From Lachnospiraceae bacterium (GTDB lineage Bacteria > Bacillota > Clostridia > Lachnospirales > Lachnospiraceae), in NCBI GenBank assembly GCA_024687305.1, contig JAILEQ010000064.1, forward strand, positions 1-64,000: DNA of 64,000 nucleotides, in the 5' to 3' direction. Below are positions 31,429 to 40,649 of this stretch, one piece after another (position 1 is the first letter of the stretch; each line of letters opens with the position of its first letter). Below the pieces are notes generated by a model. It was not told where the DNA came from. It ran no database searches and worked only from the letters and a program-made list of their open reading frames with translations. Position numbers and translations under genes: made by a program.

Positions 31429-33129
31429 TTACTGATTCATATATACTTCGATGCTGTCCCAGATATCCGGTGTTTCCTGCCCGAGCTTCCACGACGCAAC
31501 ACCTGCGACACCGGCCTGTTTCATGACGTTAAGTCTTACTTCAAGAGAATCCTTGTCTTCCATCCATACCTGGTAGAAAACGCCTCCGATAGTCGCCTCG
31601 CCGTAGTTTTGGTATGTTGACTCATCCCATTTGGTCTCTATGCCGTTTCGCTTTAAGAAATCCTGCGAAACCTGCATCGTAACGGCTTCCGAAGAAAGAT
31701 CTTCGCCTTCCGTCTTCCACACTCTCGTATAGAAAGGAACGGCATTTATGACTCTTTCCTTGGGTACAAGATTGACAGTCGTCTCGATGCCTTTCTGCAT
31801 CCAGGGAATCGAAGAAACCGAACCTGCTTCGGGAGAACCTTTGTAATGCTCATCGTAGCCCATTATTATAATGTAATCTACGAATTCACCCTGCGAATGG
31901 CGGTTATAATGTGCCGTATACTCAGTAGGCACATAGTTGTCGACCGAAATAACAAGACCATTCTCGTGACAGGCGATCGCAAGTTCTCTTATGAACTGAA
32001 CATAGTGATCCGCACACTGCGATGTAACGTATTCAAAGTCCACGTTTATTCCGTCCGCTCCGTAAGAGAGGACCGATGCGACCAGTTCATTCACCAGATT
32101 TCTTCTTTTACTTGTATAGGAAAGGATCTCGTAATCGTCTATTTCGACGCCGGTATGGAAGTCGGAAATAAGAGCCCATACTTCAAGCCCCATATCGTGT
32201 GCCGCTGCCGTATAATCGGTGTTGGCAACATGCGTAAACGAACCTTCGTTGTCAACAAGCCAATACCATGTGGGAGAAATGACGTTTAGTGCCTTTGTGG
32301 CTGCAACAGCCGAACGCAGTTCGCTTCCGCCCATAGCAAACTCGATATTGTGCCATGTAAGGTTTATCTTGTGATCTCTTGTAAGATAATGAAATTCTTC
32401 TTTAGCCGCATCGCTGACGGGAGTCAACGTATCGGTTCTTTCATCTTTTAATCTGAAGTTTTCGACATAACCTATGAAACAGTCATCGGTCTTAACCTTT
32501 GTCCATTCATCCATAGGTTCAATTATCTCGACGGTGGTCCCTTCCGAAATGTCGCAAAGTATCTCGCTTTTAACACCGCCTTTTCTGCGGACCTGAGTAT
32601 CGCTCTTTATCGTTGCAACGGTTCTTGTCCCCCATTCGGTGTAAACCTGAACTCTGTGGGGATCATCAAATACCTCGTATGAGAAATTCACAAACTGCTT
32701 TATGTAGTCTGCGGCAATATAAAGTTTATCGTTCTTTATATAGGAAATAACGTATCCGTAATCTTTGGATTCACCGGTCTTAACATCGGTCATCATTTTT
32801 CCGTCCACGGGACTTTCGTAAGTCGTTGAAGGAGTCGAAAACAGTAAAAGACCTTCGTTCGTGTCAAGATAGAATCTTTCCGTGAAAAGTTCTTCGATGA
32901 TCTCTCTTTCAAAATAGAGATTTCCGTCGTAGAGCTTGGCATTTTTTCCGTACTTTTCGTTCTGAAGGATGATCGGAACGTCATCCTTTGCAAATATTTC
33001 AAAATAATCGTTTAAATCGGCATAATCGTGTCCGTAAGAATACTTCTCGTAAAGACCTTTTCCGAAGCTTAGAGCAAATACGATTATAATAAGGGCGATC
33101 GCGATGACCACCGGAATAACTTTCTTCAT
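31429..33129 (-). CDS. Glycoside hydrolase family 18-like protein with SH3-like domain, membrane-anchored (YaaH/peptidoglycan-type)
   Basis: N-terminal TM; SDTQVRRKGGVKSEILCDISEGTTVEII (SH3b); DGINVDFEYV (GH18 DxxDxE-like), GVASWKLGQETPDIW. Confidence 0.85.
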   Translation of the reverse strand: MKKVIPVVIAIALIIIVFALSFGKGLYEKYSYGHDYADLNDYFEIFAKDDVPIILQNEKYGKNAKLYDGNLYFEREIIEELFTERFYLDTNEGLLLFSTPSTTYESPVDGKMMTDVKTGESKDYGYVISYIKNDKLYIAADYIKQFVNFSYEVFDDPHRVQVYTEWGTRTVATIKSDTQVRRKGGVKSEILCDISEGTTVEIIEPMDEWTKVKTDDCFIGYVENFRLKDERTDTLTPVSDAAKEEFHYLTRDHKINLTWHNIEFAMGGSELRSAVAATKALNVISPTWYWLVDNEGSFTHVANTDYTAAAHDMGLEVWALISDFHTGVEIDDYEILSYTSKRRNLVNELVASVLSYGADGINVDFEYVTSQCADHYVQFIRELAIACHENGLVISVDNYVPTEYTAHYNRHSQGEFVDYIIIMGYDEHYKGSPEAGSVSSIPWMQKGIETTVNLVPKERVINAVPFYTRVWKTEGEDLSSEAVTMQVSQDFLKRNGIETKWDESTYQNYGEATIGGVFYQVWMEDKDSLEVRLNVMKQAGVAGVASWKLGQETPDIWDSIEVYMNQ

Positions 33130-33253
33130 TCCCGTTCCTCCTGACCGCCCATAATTATAACAGACTATTTTAAGTCCGTCATTAAAATAAATCCTTAATA
33201 TTCTTCAAATATTGTCCGATAATCTTTCAAAGAGAACCGCACGCTCTCCGGCT

Positions 33254-33451
33254 TTATGCCGATAATACATAATTTAATATCGAAAGATCACCGGTAACCG
33301 AATACGAAAACCTTGCTTTATAACACCCCCTGTCCTTGTTAAGTTTCGAAGCGACGCACTCAGGCGACGCCGGCTTTCCGTTTAGGAGCAGAACAACGCC
33401 GAACTCAGAAAGGCGAATCAGTTTTTCGTATAAATTTTCACTCCACTCCAT
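33254..33451 (-). CDS. 65-aa hypothetical protein
   Basis: ORF from MEWSENLYEKLIRL... preceded by GGAGG-N7-ATG on the minus strand. Confidence 0.55.
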   Translation of the reverse strand: MEWSENLYEKLIRLSEFGVVLLLNGKPASPECVASKLNKDRGCYKARFSYSVTGDLSILNYVLSA

Positions 33452-33550
33452 AAATATACCTCCGGATGATATTCGTGATGATAACAAAACCGGTCATGTA
33501 CGGTTTTACAGGGGTCCATCGGCATTCATATAATTATTTGTAAATTGACG

Positions 33551-33571
33551 GGATACATAATAAATGTATCC
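33551..33571. repeat. Inverted repeat GGATACAT-N5-ATGTATCC
   Basis: Perfect 8-bp arms, intergenic. Confidence 0.6.
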
Positions 33572-33888
33572 GAATCACACTTGTCCCAATACGGGTGATT
33601 GTTGAATTTTTGTTTCAAATAAATGCTGATTTCCGTCGGATCCAAAACATGTTCACTTATGTGCTGTCCGGATATTAACGTTAACAGAAATATAGAACTG
33701 AAAAGAATTTCAGAACTTTAAAAATGTAACCCCACCATCTCTCCTTCCCGAATGCGGATTGATGGATTCCCTGTGTGGTAATAATACACAATTTCCAAGA
33801 TGATTGCAAGTACTTTTTTGTGTATTTTACATAAAGAAATGTGGGTAAACAAACTTCTTATTTTTTTATAAACTAAACTCTCGATTAC

Positions 33889-33917
33889 TTGACTTAAGTT
33901 ACCTTTGATACTATATT
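33889..33917 (+). promoter_or_regulatory. Predicted mecA promoter TTGACT-N17-TATATT
   Basis: -35 33889-33894, -10 33912-33917, 17-bp spacer. Confidence 0.65.
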
Positions 33918-33954
33918 TACATCATAATAAAGAAGGATGAAAGGAGGCCCTTAC

Positions 33955-34677
33955 GTGAAAATTGAAAAAGTAAACGATTATCAGATTCGGTGCACATTGA
34001 CCCGTGAGGATCTTGCCTCCCGTAAACTTAAGATAAGCGAGTTGGCATACGGCACCAAGAAAGCCAAAGATCTCTTCAGAGATATGATGGAGATGGCTCA
34101 TTGCGAATACGGCTTCGAAGCGGACAACATTCCTCTTATGATCGAAGCGATCCCCATGAATTCGGAATGTATCGTCCTTATCATCACCAAAGTTGAAGAT
34201 CCCGACGAGCTCGATACCAGATTTTCCAAATTCGCCCCGGGTGTTCACGACGATGATTACGATGAAGACGAAGAAGACGAATTCGAAGAAGACAACGACG
34301 AGACCGGCTTAAGCGATCTGTTCAACAGATTCAAAGACGCTCTCGAAAAGAAATCACAACAGCTTGCAAACGGCGAGATCAAGCTTGATGGAATGGCATT
34401 TTCTTTCTCCTCGATGGCAGATATCTCTACCATCGCAAAGGGTTTGAAAGATTTCTATACCGACGACAGCAAACTGTATCGCAATAAAGAGACCGGTGAG
34501 TATCTTCTTATATTAAAACGTTCGAAGATGGATATGATAGATTTCGTGAAAGCATGCAACCTTGCTTCCGAATTCGGAGGACCCATCAAGAGCGGAAAGC
34601 TCGGCGAAGCATATCTTGAAGAACACTACGAAGTCATCTGTGCAAAAGATGCGATCGAGATAGTATCATTTTTATAA
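33955..34677 (+). CDS. mecA: Adaptor protein MecA
   Basis: VKIEKVNDYQIRCTLTREDLASRKLKISELAYGTKKAKDLFRDMM...; GTG start after AAGGAGG. Confidence 0.9.
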   Translation: MKIEKVNDYQIRCTLTREDLASRKLKISELAYGTKKAKDLFRDMMEMAHCEYGFEADNIPLMIEAIPMNSECIVLIITKVEDPDELDTRFSKFAPGVHDDDYDEDEEDEFEEDNDETGLSDLFNRFKDALEKKSQQLANGEIKLDGMAFSFSSMADISTIAKGLKDFYTDDSKLYRNKETGEYLLILKRSKMDMIDFVKACNLASEFGGPIKSGKLGEAYLEEHYEVICAKDAIEIVSFL

Positions 34678-34691
34678 TTTTACAAAAAGAA

Positions 34692-34720
34692 AACTCGGAT
34701 GAAACCATCCGAGTTTTTTA
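34692..34720. terminator. Bidirectional intrinsic terminator AACTCGGATG-AAAC-CATCCGAGTTTTTT
   Basis: 10-bp arms, T-run; lies between convergent mecA and DUF1858 genes. Confidence 0.85.
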
Positions 34721-34734
34721 ATGTCTTTTGTTAC

Positions 34735-34926
34735 TTAAGCTTCTGCGATTACCTTCATTAATTCTTCAATATCTATGCCGTGAACCATTGCGGCTTCCTC
34801 GAGGCTTTCACCCTGAGCCGAAGGGCATCCGAGGCAATGCATGCCTGCTTCCATAAGGATGGGTGCTATTTGGGGAGCCGTGCGTAAGATCTCGCCTATT
34901 GTCATTTCTTTTGTGATTTCGCTCAT
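34735..34926 (-). CDS. DUF1858-like protein (hybrid-cluster-associated disulfide motif)
   Basis: [52 protein letters not shown]. Confidence 0.88.
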   Translation of the reverse strand: MSEITKEMTIGEILRTAPQIAPILMEAGMHCLGCPSAQGESLEEAAMVHGIDIEELMKVIAEA

Positions 34927-35060
34927 ATATTTTCCTCCTGACAATCTTCATTAACAATTACAATCAAACTATATAACATACAAATTACCTTAGCAAGCAT
35001 TGAAAAAGTAAAAATACTATAAAATCTCCGAATGTACTTAAAAAAGAACACTGTGCATTA

Positions 35061-35089
35061 TTGACCGCGAATAAAGGTGAGACTATAAT
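35061..35089 (+). promoter_or_regulatory. Near-consensus promoter of the pfl operon: TTGACC-N17-TATAAT
   Basis: -35 35061-35066; -10 35084-35089; spacer exactly 17. Confidence 0.8.
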
Positions 35090-35111
35090 TGACTTACACT
35101 TCATAGACAGC

Positions 35112-35130
35112 ATTTGGGACTGTCCCAAAT
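35112..35130. promoter_or_regulatory. 19-bp perfect palindrome ATTTGGGAC-T-GTCCCAAAT in the predicted 5' UTR of the pfl operon
   Basis: 9-bp arms, 1-bp centre; between predicted TSS and SD. Confidence 0.75.
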
Positions 35131-35161
35131 GAGCACAAATACAAAACAGGAGGCATTTCAA

Positions 35162-37201
35162 ATGAGACCGGAATGGACAGATTTTGTAGGCGGCAAGTGG
35201 GATCATGAGATCAACGTTCGTGATTTCATCCAGAAGAACTATCATCCTTATGACGGTGATGAGTCTTTCCTTGCTGGACCTACACAGAACACAAAAGACT
35301 TATGGGCAATGGTAACAGAGCTTAGTAAGAAGGAAAGAGAAGCAGGCGGCGTTCTTGATATGGACACCAAGGTTATCTCTACCATTACTTCTCACGGCCC
35401 CGGATATCTTGACAAGAGCAAAGAGACCATCGTTGGTTTCCAGACAGATAAGCCCTTCAAGCGTTCAATGCAGCCTTATGGCGGTATCCGTATGGCAGAA
35501 AAGGCTTGTTCCGACAACGGATATACAGTAGATCCTGAGATCAGTGAGTTCTTCTCAGTTCACAGAAAAACACACAACGCAGGATGTTTCGATGCTTACA
35601 ACGATGAGATGAGAGCTTGCCGTTCTTCTCACGTTATCACAGGTCTTCCGGATGCATACGGAAGAGGACGTATCATCGGCGACTACAGACGTATCGCTCT
35701 TTACGGTATCGACAGACTTATCGAAGACAAGATCGATCAGAAGAACTCCACCGGACGTGTTATGACAGATGATGTTATCCGTCTTCGTGAAGAGATTTCC
35801 GAGCAGATCACAGCATTAAAGCTTATGAAGGAAATGGCAGCTTCTTACGGTTGCGATATTTCCAAGCCCGCATCAAACGTACAGGAAGCTATCCAGGCTA
35901 CATACTTCGGATACCTTTCAGCAGTTAAGGAGCAGAACGGTGCAGCTATGTCACTCGGACGTACCTCTACCTTCATCGACTGCTTCGCAGAGAGAGACTT
36001 AAAGAACGGAACCTTCACCGAAGAACAGATCCAGGAATTCGTTGATCACTTCATCATAAAGCTTCGTTGCGTTAAGTTCGCTCGTACTCCCGAATACAAC
36101 CAGATCTTCGCAGGCGATCCCGTATGGGTTACCGAGTCGATCGGTGGTGTTGGTGTTGACGGCCGTCACATGGTAACAAAGATGAGCTTCAGATATCTTC
36201 ACACACTTGAGAACCTTGGCGCAGCTCCCGAGCCCAACCTTACGGTTCTTTGGTCAACAAGACTTCCTGAGAAATTCAAGAAGTTCTGTGCTAAGATCTC
36301 TATCACAACATCTTCCATCCAGTATGAGAACGATGACCTTATGCGTGTAACTCACGGTGATGACTACGGTATCGCATGTTGCGTATCCTCCATGAGAATC
36401 GGTAAGGAAATGCAGTTCTTCGGTGCTCGTGCTAACCTTGCAAAGTGCCTCCTCTATGCTTTAAACGGTGGTGTAGACGAAGTTACCAAGAAGCAGGTTG
36501 GTCCCAAGTATCGTCCTGTTGAAGGTGATTACCTTGACTACGACGATGTAATGGCTAAATACACCGACATGATGGAATGGCTTGCAGATGTATACGTTAA
36601 CACTCTTAACGTTATCCACTACATGCACGACAAGTACTGCTATGAGAGAGCTCAGATGGCTCTTCATGACAGAGACGTACGTCGTTACTTCGCTACCGGT
36701 ATGGCAGGTCTTTCGGTTGTTGCCGACTCGTTATCTGCTATCAAGTATGCTAAGGTTAAAGTTATCCGTGACGAAGACGGTATCATCACCGATTTCGAGA
36801 CCACAGGTGACTTCCCTAAATACGGTAACGATGATGACCGTGTTGACTCCATCGCTCAGGAGCTTGTACACAAGTTCATGACCATGATCAGAAGACATCA
36901 TACATACAGAGACGGTTTCCCGACCATGTCAGTTCTTACCATTACCTCTAACGTTACATACGGTAAGGCAACAGGTAACACCCCTGACGGACGTAGAAAG
37001 GGACAGCCTTTCGCTCCCGGTGCAAACCCGATGCACAGACGTGATACTCACGGTGCAGTTGCTTCACTTTCATCTGTTGCTAAGCTTCCTTTCATGGATT
37101 CTCAGGACGGTATCTCAAATACCTTCACGATCATCCCCGGAGCACTCGGTAAGGAAGATCAGATCTTCGCAGGTGATATCGAAGTAGATCTTAACAAATA
37201 A
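35162..37201 (+). CDS. pflB: Pyruvate formate-lyase catalytic subunit lacking the C-terminal glycyl radical domain (split PFL)
   Basis: PFL sequence ([79 protein letters not shown]); stops at DIEVDLNK before the glycyl-radical domain. Confidence 0.93.
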   Translation: MRPEWTDFVGGKWDHEINVRDFIQKNYHPYDGDESFLAGPTQNTKDLWAMVTELSKKEREAGGVLDMDTKVISTITSHGPGYLDKSKETIVGFQTDKPFKRSMQPYGGIRMAEKACSDNGYTVDPEISEFFSVHRKTHNAGCFDAYNDEMRACRSSHVITGLPDAYGRGRIIGDYRRIALYGIDRLIEDKIDQKNSTGRVMTDDVIRLREEISEQITALKLMKEMAASYGCDISKPASNVQEAIQATYFGYLSAVKEQNGAAMSLGRTSTFIDCFAERDLKNGTFTEEQIQEFVDHFIIKLRCVKFARTPEYNQIFAGDPVWVTESIGGVGVDGRHMVTKMSFRYLHTLENLGAAPEPNLTVLWSTRLPEKFKKFCAKISITTSSIQYENDDLMRVTHGDDYGIACCVSSMRIGKEMQFFGARANLAKCLLYALNGGVDEVTKKQVGPKYRPVEGDYLDYDDVMAKYTDMMEWLADVYVNTLNVIHYMHDKYCYERAQMALHDRDVRRYFATGMAGLSVVADSLSAIKYAKVKVIRDEDGIITDFETTGDFPKYGNDDDRVDSIAQELVHKFMTMIRRHHTYRDGFPTMSVLTITSNVTYGKATGNTPDGRRKGQPFAPGANPMHRRDTHGAVASLSSVAKLPFMDSQDGISNTFTIIPGALGKEDQIFAGDIEVDLNK

Positions 37202-37230
37202 ATTTACAACAATTACAGGAGGTGAACCCA

Positions 37231-37431
37231 ATGGATTCAAATGCAATGATCGATGACCTTGTAAAAATGCTTGACTCAGACATGAGCAACGGTGTAGGAC
37301 ATGTGAACGTCGACTTCGACGAGAACTCTCAGGGAAAGACCGTTCAGACCATGGGATGCACCGATTGTTCAAGAACTCCCCTGGCATGCAGTGTTCCGAC
37401 ACTTCATCAGGGACTCGACGATTACGAATAA
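37231..37431 (+). CDS. 66-aa Cys-rich small protein (C-x2-C-x6-C) within the split PFL operon; N-half resembles the start of the glycyl radical domain
   Basis: Own SD (AGGAGGTG); [66 protein letters not shown]. Confidence 0.88.
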   Translation: MDSNAMIDDLVKMLDSDMSNGVGHVNVDFDENSQGKTVQTMGCTDCSRTPLACSVPTLHQGLDDYE

Positions 37432-37450
37432 TCATAAGGAGGACAAAAAT

Positions 37451-37693
37451 ATGGCAGCTAATGCAGCTCAGGTTTCAAACCTTGTTTCATTACTTGATGG
37501 TTACGTTACCAAAGGTGGACATCACCTTAACGTTAACGTTTTAAACAGAGATACTCTTTTGGATGCACAGGCTCATCCCGAGAATTATCCTCAGCTTACA
37601 ATCCGTGTATCGGGTTACGCTGTTAACTTCATTAAGTTAACTCCCGAACAGCAGGCTGATGTTATTTCCCGTACATTCCACGAAGCTATCTAA
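37451..37693 (+). CDS. Stand-alone glycyl radical domain of PFL (GrcA/YfiD-like, 80 aa)
   Basis: [59 protein letters not shown]; own SD (AAGGAGG). Confidence 0.95.
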   Translation: MAANAAQVSNLVSLLDGYVTKGGHHLNVNVLNRDTLLDAQAHPENYPQLTIRVSGYAVNFIKLTPEQQADVISRTFHEAI

Positions 37694-37707
37694 TCAAGCT
37701 ACAACGA

Positions 37708-37738
37708 GAGCCCGGAGAAATACTCCGGGCTCATTTTT
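37708..37738 (+). terminator. Intrinsic terminator GAGCCCGGAG-AAATA-CTCCGGGCTC-ATTTTT between the glycyl radical domain gene and pflA
   Basis: 10-bp GC-rich arms and T-run. Confidence 0.85.
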
Positions 37739-37751
37739 ATAGGAGATCAGT

Positions 37752-38522
37752 ATGCAGGGAAGAATTCATTCACTCGAAAGCTTCGGTACGGTTGACGGAC
37801 CCGGAGTAAGATATGTAGTGTTCTTTCAGGGTTGTCCCATGAGATGTGCTTATTGCCACAATCCGGACACCTGGGAACTTAACGCAGGCGAACTCATGGA
37901 TTCGGATTATATCATCGAACAGTTCGAGCGTAACCGCAGTTTCTATACTACCGGCGGTATCACCGCAACAGGCGGAGAACCGCTCATGCAGATAGACTTC
38001 CTTACGGAACTCTTTACGAAAGCCAAAGAAAAGGATATCCATACGTGTCTCGATTCATCGGGTATTGCGTTCAATCCAAACAATCCCGAGCTTATGGCTA
38101 AGTTTGACAAGCTTATCAAAGTTACCGATCTTGTCATGCTTGACATTAAACATATCGATCCCGAAAAACACTTCGCACTTACCAAACAGCACAATGAAAA
38201 CATTCTTGCATTTGCACAGTATTTAAGTGATAACGGTGTTGATTTATGGATAAGACACGTTGTTGTTCCGGGACTCACCGATGATGATGTTTATCTTGAG
38301 AAGCTCGGATACTTTATCGGCGGTCTTAAGACATTAAAGGCTTTGGATGTACTTCCATACCACACTATGGGTGTGGTCAAATATGAGAAGCTAGGTATCG
38401 AATATCCGTTAAAGGGTGTACCCGCCATGAGCCAAAAGACCGCTTTGGAGAAAAAAGAAGTTATTCTTAAAGGCATAAAAGAACGTCGTAAAGACGACAA
38501 TACGGAACATACGAATCTTTGA
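37752..38522 (+). CDS. pflA: Pyruvate formate-lyase-activating enzyme (radical SAM)
   Basis: QGCPMRCAYCHNPDTWE (CxxxCxxC), TATGGEPLMQIDF. Confidence 0.96.
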   Translation: MQGRIHSLESFGTVDGPGVRYVVFFQGCPMRCAYCHNPDTWELNAGELMDSDYIIEQFERNRSFYTTGGITATGGEPLMQIDFLTELFTKAKEKDIHTCLDSSGIAFNPNNPELMAKFDKLIKVTDLVMLDIKHIDPEKHFALTKQHNENILAFAQYLSDNGVDLWIRHVVVPGLTDDDVYLEKLGYFIGGLKTLKALDVLPYHTMGVVKYEKLGIEYPLKGVPAMSQKTALEKKEVILKGIKERRKDDNTEHTNL

Positions 38523-38636
38523 TCCGTTATTCTCCGTCTTTCTTTCGATTCTTCATTAAAAATTTACTTGTTAATTTTTCAGGTATATATTAGAATGGTT
38601 ACGACAAATAAGTATAAATACAAGGAGGAAAAAGTT

Positions 38637-38807
38637 ATGGCATTTTGTATTGGTGACAGCTGCGTATCTTGCGGATCTTGCGAATCTCAGTGTCCTGTAG
38701 GAGCTATCAGCGCAGGCGATTCAAAGTTTGAGATCGATCCCGCTGTTTGCATTTCTTGCGGCGCATGTGCAGGCCAGTGTCCTGTAGGAGCTATTTCCGA
38801 GGAATAA
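38637..38807 (+). CDS. 2[4Fe-4S] ferredoxin
   Basis: CVSCGSCESQCPVGAIS and CISCGACAGQCPVGAIS; SD AAGGAGG. Confidence 0.95.
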   Translation: MAFCIGDSCVSCGSCESQCPVGAISAGDSKFEIDPAVCISCGACAGQCPVGAISEE

Positions 38808-38840
38808 TATAAGATTGCAGGTTATACTAAAAGAATAAAA

Positions 38841-38866
38841 AAAGAGCCTTACGGCTCTTTTTTTTA
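38841..38866. terminator. Bidirectional intrinsic terminator AAAGAGCC-TTAC-GGCTCTTT with T-run
   Basis: Inverted repeat with flanking A/T tracts between convergent genes. Confidence 0.85.
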
Positions 38867-40207
38867 TTCTCTCTTATTGTCTCTTGCGAGATTTGCGAAT
38901 TTGGTAAGTTCGGGCAGCCACGCAAGCTCAACCGTTCCGATGGGACCGTTACGCTGCTTGGCTATTATTATCTCAGAGATGCCTTTTCTTTCGGTATCTT
39001 TAAAATAATAATCTTCTCTGTATATGAACATTACAACGTCGGCATCCTGCTCAATCGCTCCGGACTCACGAAGGTCCGAAAGTATGGGGCGTTTATCGGG
39101 ACGCTGTTCAACGGCACGGCTTAACTGCGAAAGTGCAATGATAGGAATGTTAAGCTCTCTTGCAAGACCTTTGAGCGATCTTGAAATGTCCGATATTTCC
39201 TGCTGTCTGGATTCGGTTCTTCCCGATCCCGACATGAGCTGTAAGTAGTCGATCATGACAAGCGAAAGACCGTGCTCAAGTTTATACTTTCTGCACTTTG
39301 AACGAAGCTCCGATACCGTTATACCCGGAGTGTCATCTATGATAAGTTTGGATTCACCGATCTGTCCGGCTCCGTCAACAAGCTCTTCCCACTCTGAATC
39401 GGTAAGATTACCGGTCCTTAACTTCTGAGCATCAACACCCGACTGAAGTGAGAACATACGGTTTACAAGCTGTTCTTTTGACATTTCGAGAGAGAATATC
39501 GCCATACACGTTTTGTTACGGATGGCAACGTTCTGCGCGATATTTAAGGCAAACGCCGTCTTACCCATTGAAGGACGGGCAGCCACAAGTATAAGATCGG
39601 CATTCTGAAGTCCCGCAGTCTTATAATCAAGATCGATAAATCCGGTTGCTATACCGGTCACGGCTCCCTTGTTTCGGGCCGCGATCGCTATCTTATTAAG
39701 CTGATTGTTTACGGCAACGCTTATCGGAACATAATCGTTAAAGTTACGTTTCGATGCAACCTTAAACACATCCTTTTCGGCAGTGTCAAGGATGTAATCA
39801 AGTGGTTCTTTTGCGTTGTAACAGGAATTGGCTATCCCTTCCGTTACGGTGATAAGCTTACGAAGCGTGGACTTTTCCGCAATAATGTTAGCATAATGTT
39901 TTGCGTTTGCCGCCGTCTGAACGGTATTGATTATATCGGTGACAAACGACATATCTGATACTTCGGGCGGAACATCCTTTTCTTTAAGCCTGTCATGGAT
40001 GGTGATAAGGTCTGCCGGTTTTCCCTCGTTATAAAGTTCTACAATAGTTTCAAAAAGGATCCTGTTTTGCTTTATATAGAAATCTTCTCCGGTAACTATC
40101 TCGGAAACGACCATTATCTGGTCTTTATCCATAAGCATGGCACCAATCGCGGATTTCTCTGCAGCCGCATCGTACGGCATGATCCTCTTCTGCCATTCCT
40201 CAGCCAT
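38864..40207 (-). CDS. dnaB: Replicative DNA helicase
   Basis: [54 protein letters not shown]. Confidence 0.97.
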   Translation of the reverse strand: MAEEWQKRIMPYDAAAEKSAIGAMLMDKDQIMVVSEIVTGEDFYIKQNRILFETIVELYNEGKPADLITIHDRLKEKDVPPEVSDMSFVTDIINTVQTAANAKHYANIIAEKSTLRKLITVTEGIANSCYNAKEPLDYILDTAEKDVFKVASKRNFNDYVPISVAVNNQLNKIAIAARNKGAVTGIATGFIDLDYKTAGLQNADLILVAARPSMGKTAFALNIAQNVAIRNKTCMAIFSLEMSKEQLVNRMFSLQSGVDAQKLRTGNLTDSEWEELVDGAGQIGESKLIIDDTPGITVSELRSKCRKYKLEHGLSLVMIDYLQLMSGSGRTESRQQEISDISRSLKGLARELNIPIIALSQLSRAVEQRPDKRPILSDLRESGAIEQDADVVMFIYREDYYFKDTERKGISEIIIAKQRNGPIGTVELAWLPELTKFANLARDNKRE

Positions 40208-40649
40208 TTTCTTCAACCTTTACTTTAAGTTTGGCCTGAACTTCGGGATGAAGTTTTACCGTTATCTCATAAGCACCGAATGCTTTGATCGCTTCGGGAA
40301 GTACTATCTTTTTCTTGTCTATCTCGACACCGTGCTGTTTCTTCGCCTCTTCGGCTATCTCTTTGGAAGAAACCGAACCGAATGCTCTTCCGCCTTCTCC
40401 GGCTTTCATCTTAACGACTACGGTAAGCTTTGAAAGCTCTTCTGCAAATTCTTTGGCTTTTGCCAGGTTCTCGGCAGCAACTTTTGCCTCGTTTGCTTTC
40501 TGCAGTTTAAGAGTGTTTAAATTGCCCGAAGAAGCCTCAACACCGAGCTTCTTGGGAAGAATGAAGTTACGTGCGTATCCGTCGTTAACTTCAACTATCT
40601 GATCTTTCTTACCAAGAGATTTAACGTCCTGAAGTAATATTACCTTCAT
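40200..40649 (-). CDS. rplI: 50S ribosomal protein L9
   Basis: [35 protein letters not shown]. Confidence 0.97.
   Translation of the reverse strand: MKVILLQDVKSLGKKDQIVEVNDGYARNFILPKKLGVEASSGNLNTLKLQKANEAKVAAENLAKAKEFAEELSKLTVVVKMKAGEGGRAFGSVSSKEIAEEAKKQHGVEIDKKKIVLPEAIKAFGAYEITVKLHPEVQAKLKVKVEENG

Noticed and set aside
37190-37460. Split PFL caused by a sequencing frameshift or recent nonsense mutation
   Set aside because: The parts are separated by a whole conserved-looking 66-aa ORF, and each ORF has its own strong SD (AGGAGGTG, AAGGAGG). The catalytic ORF ends in divergent sequence and does not break mid-domain. A single error cannot restore the E. coli-like linker.
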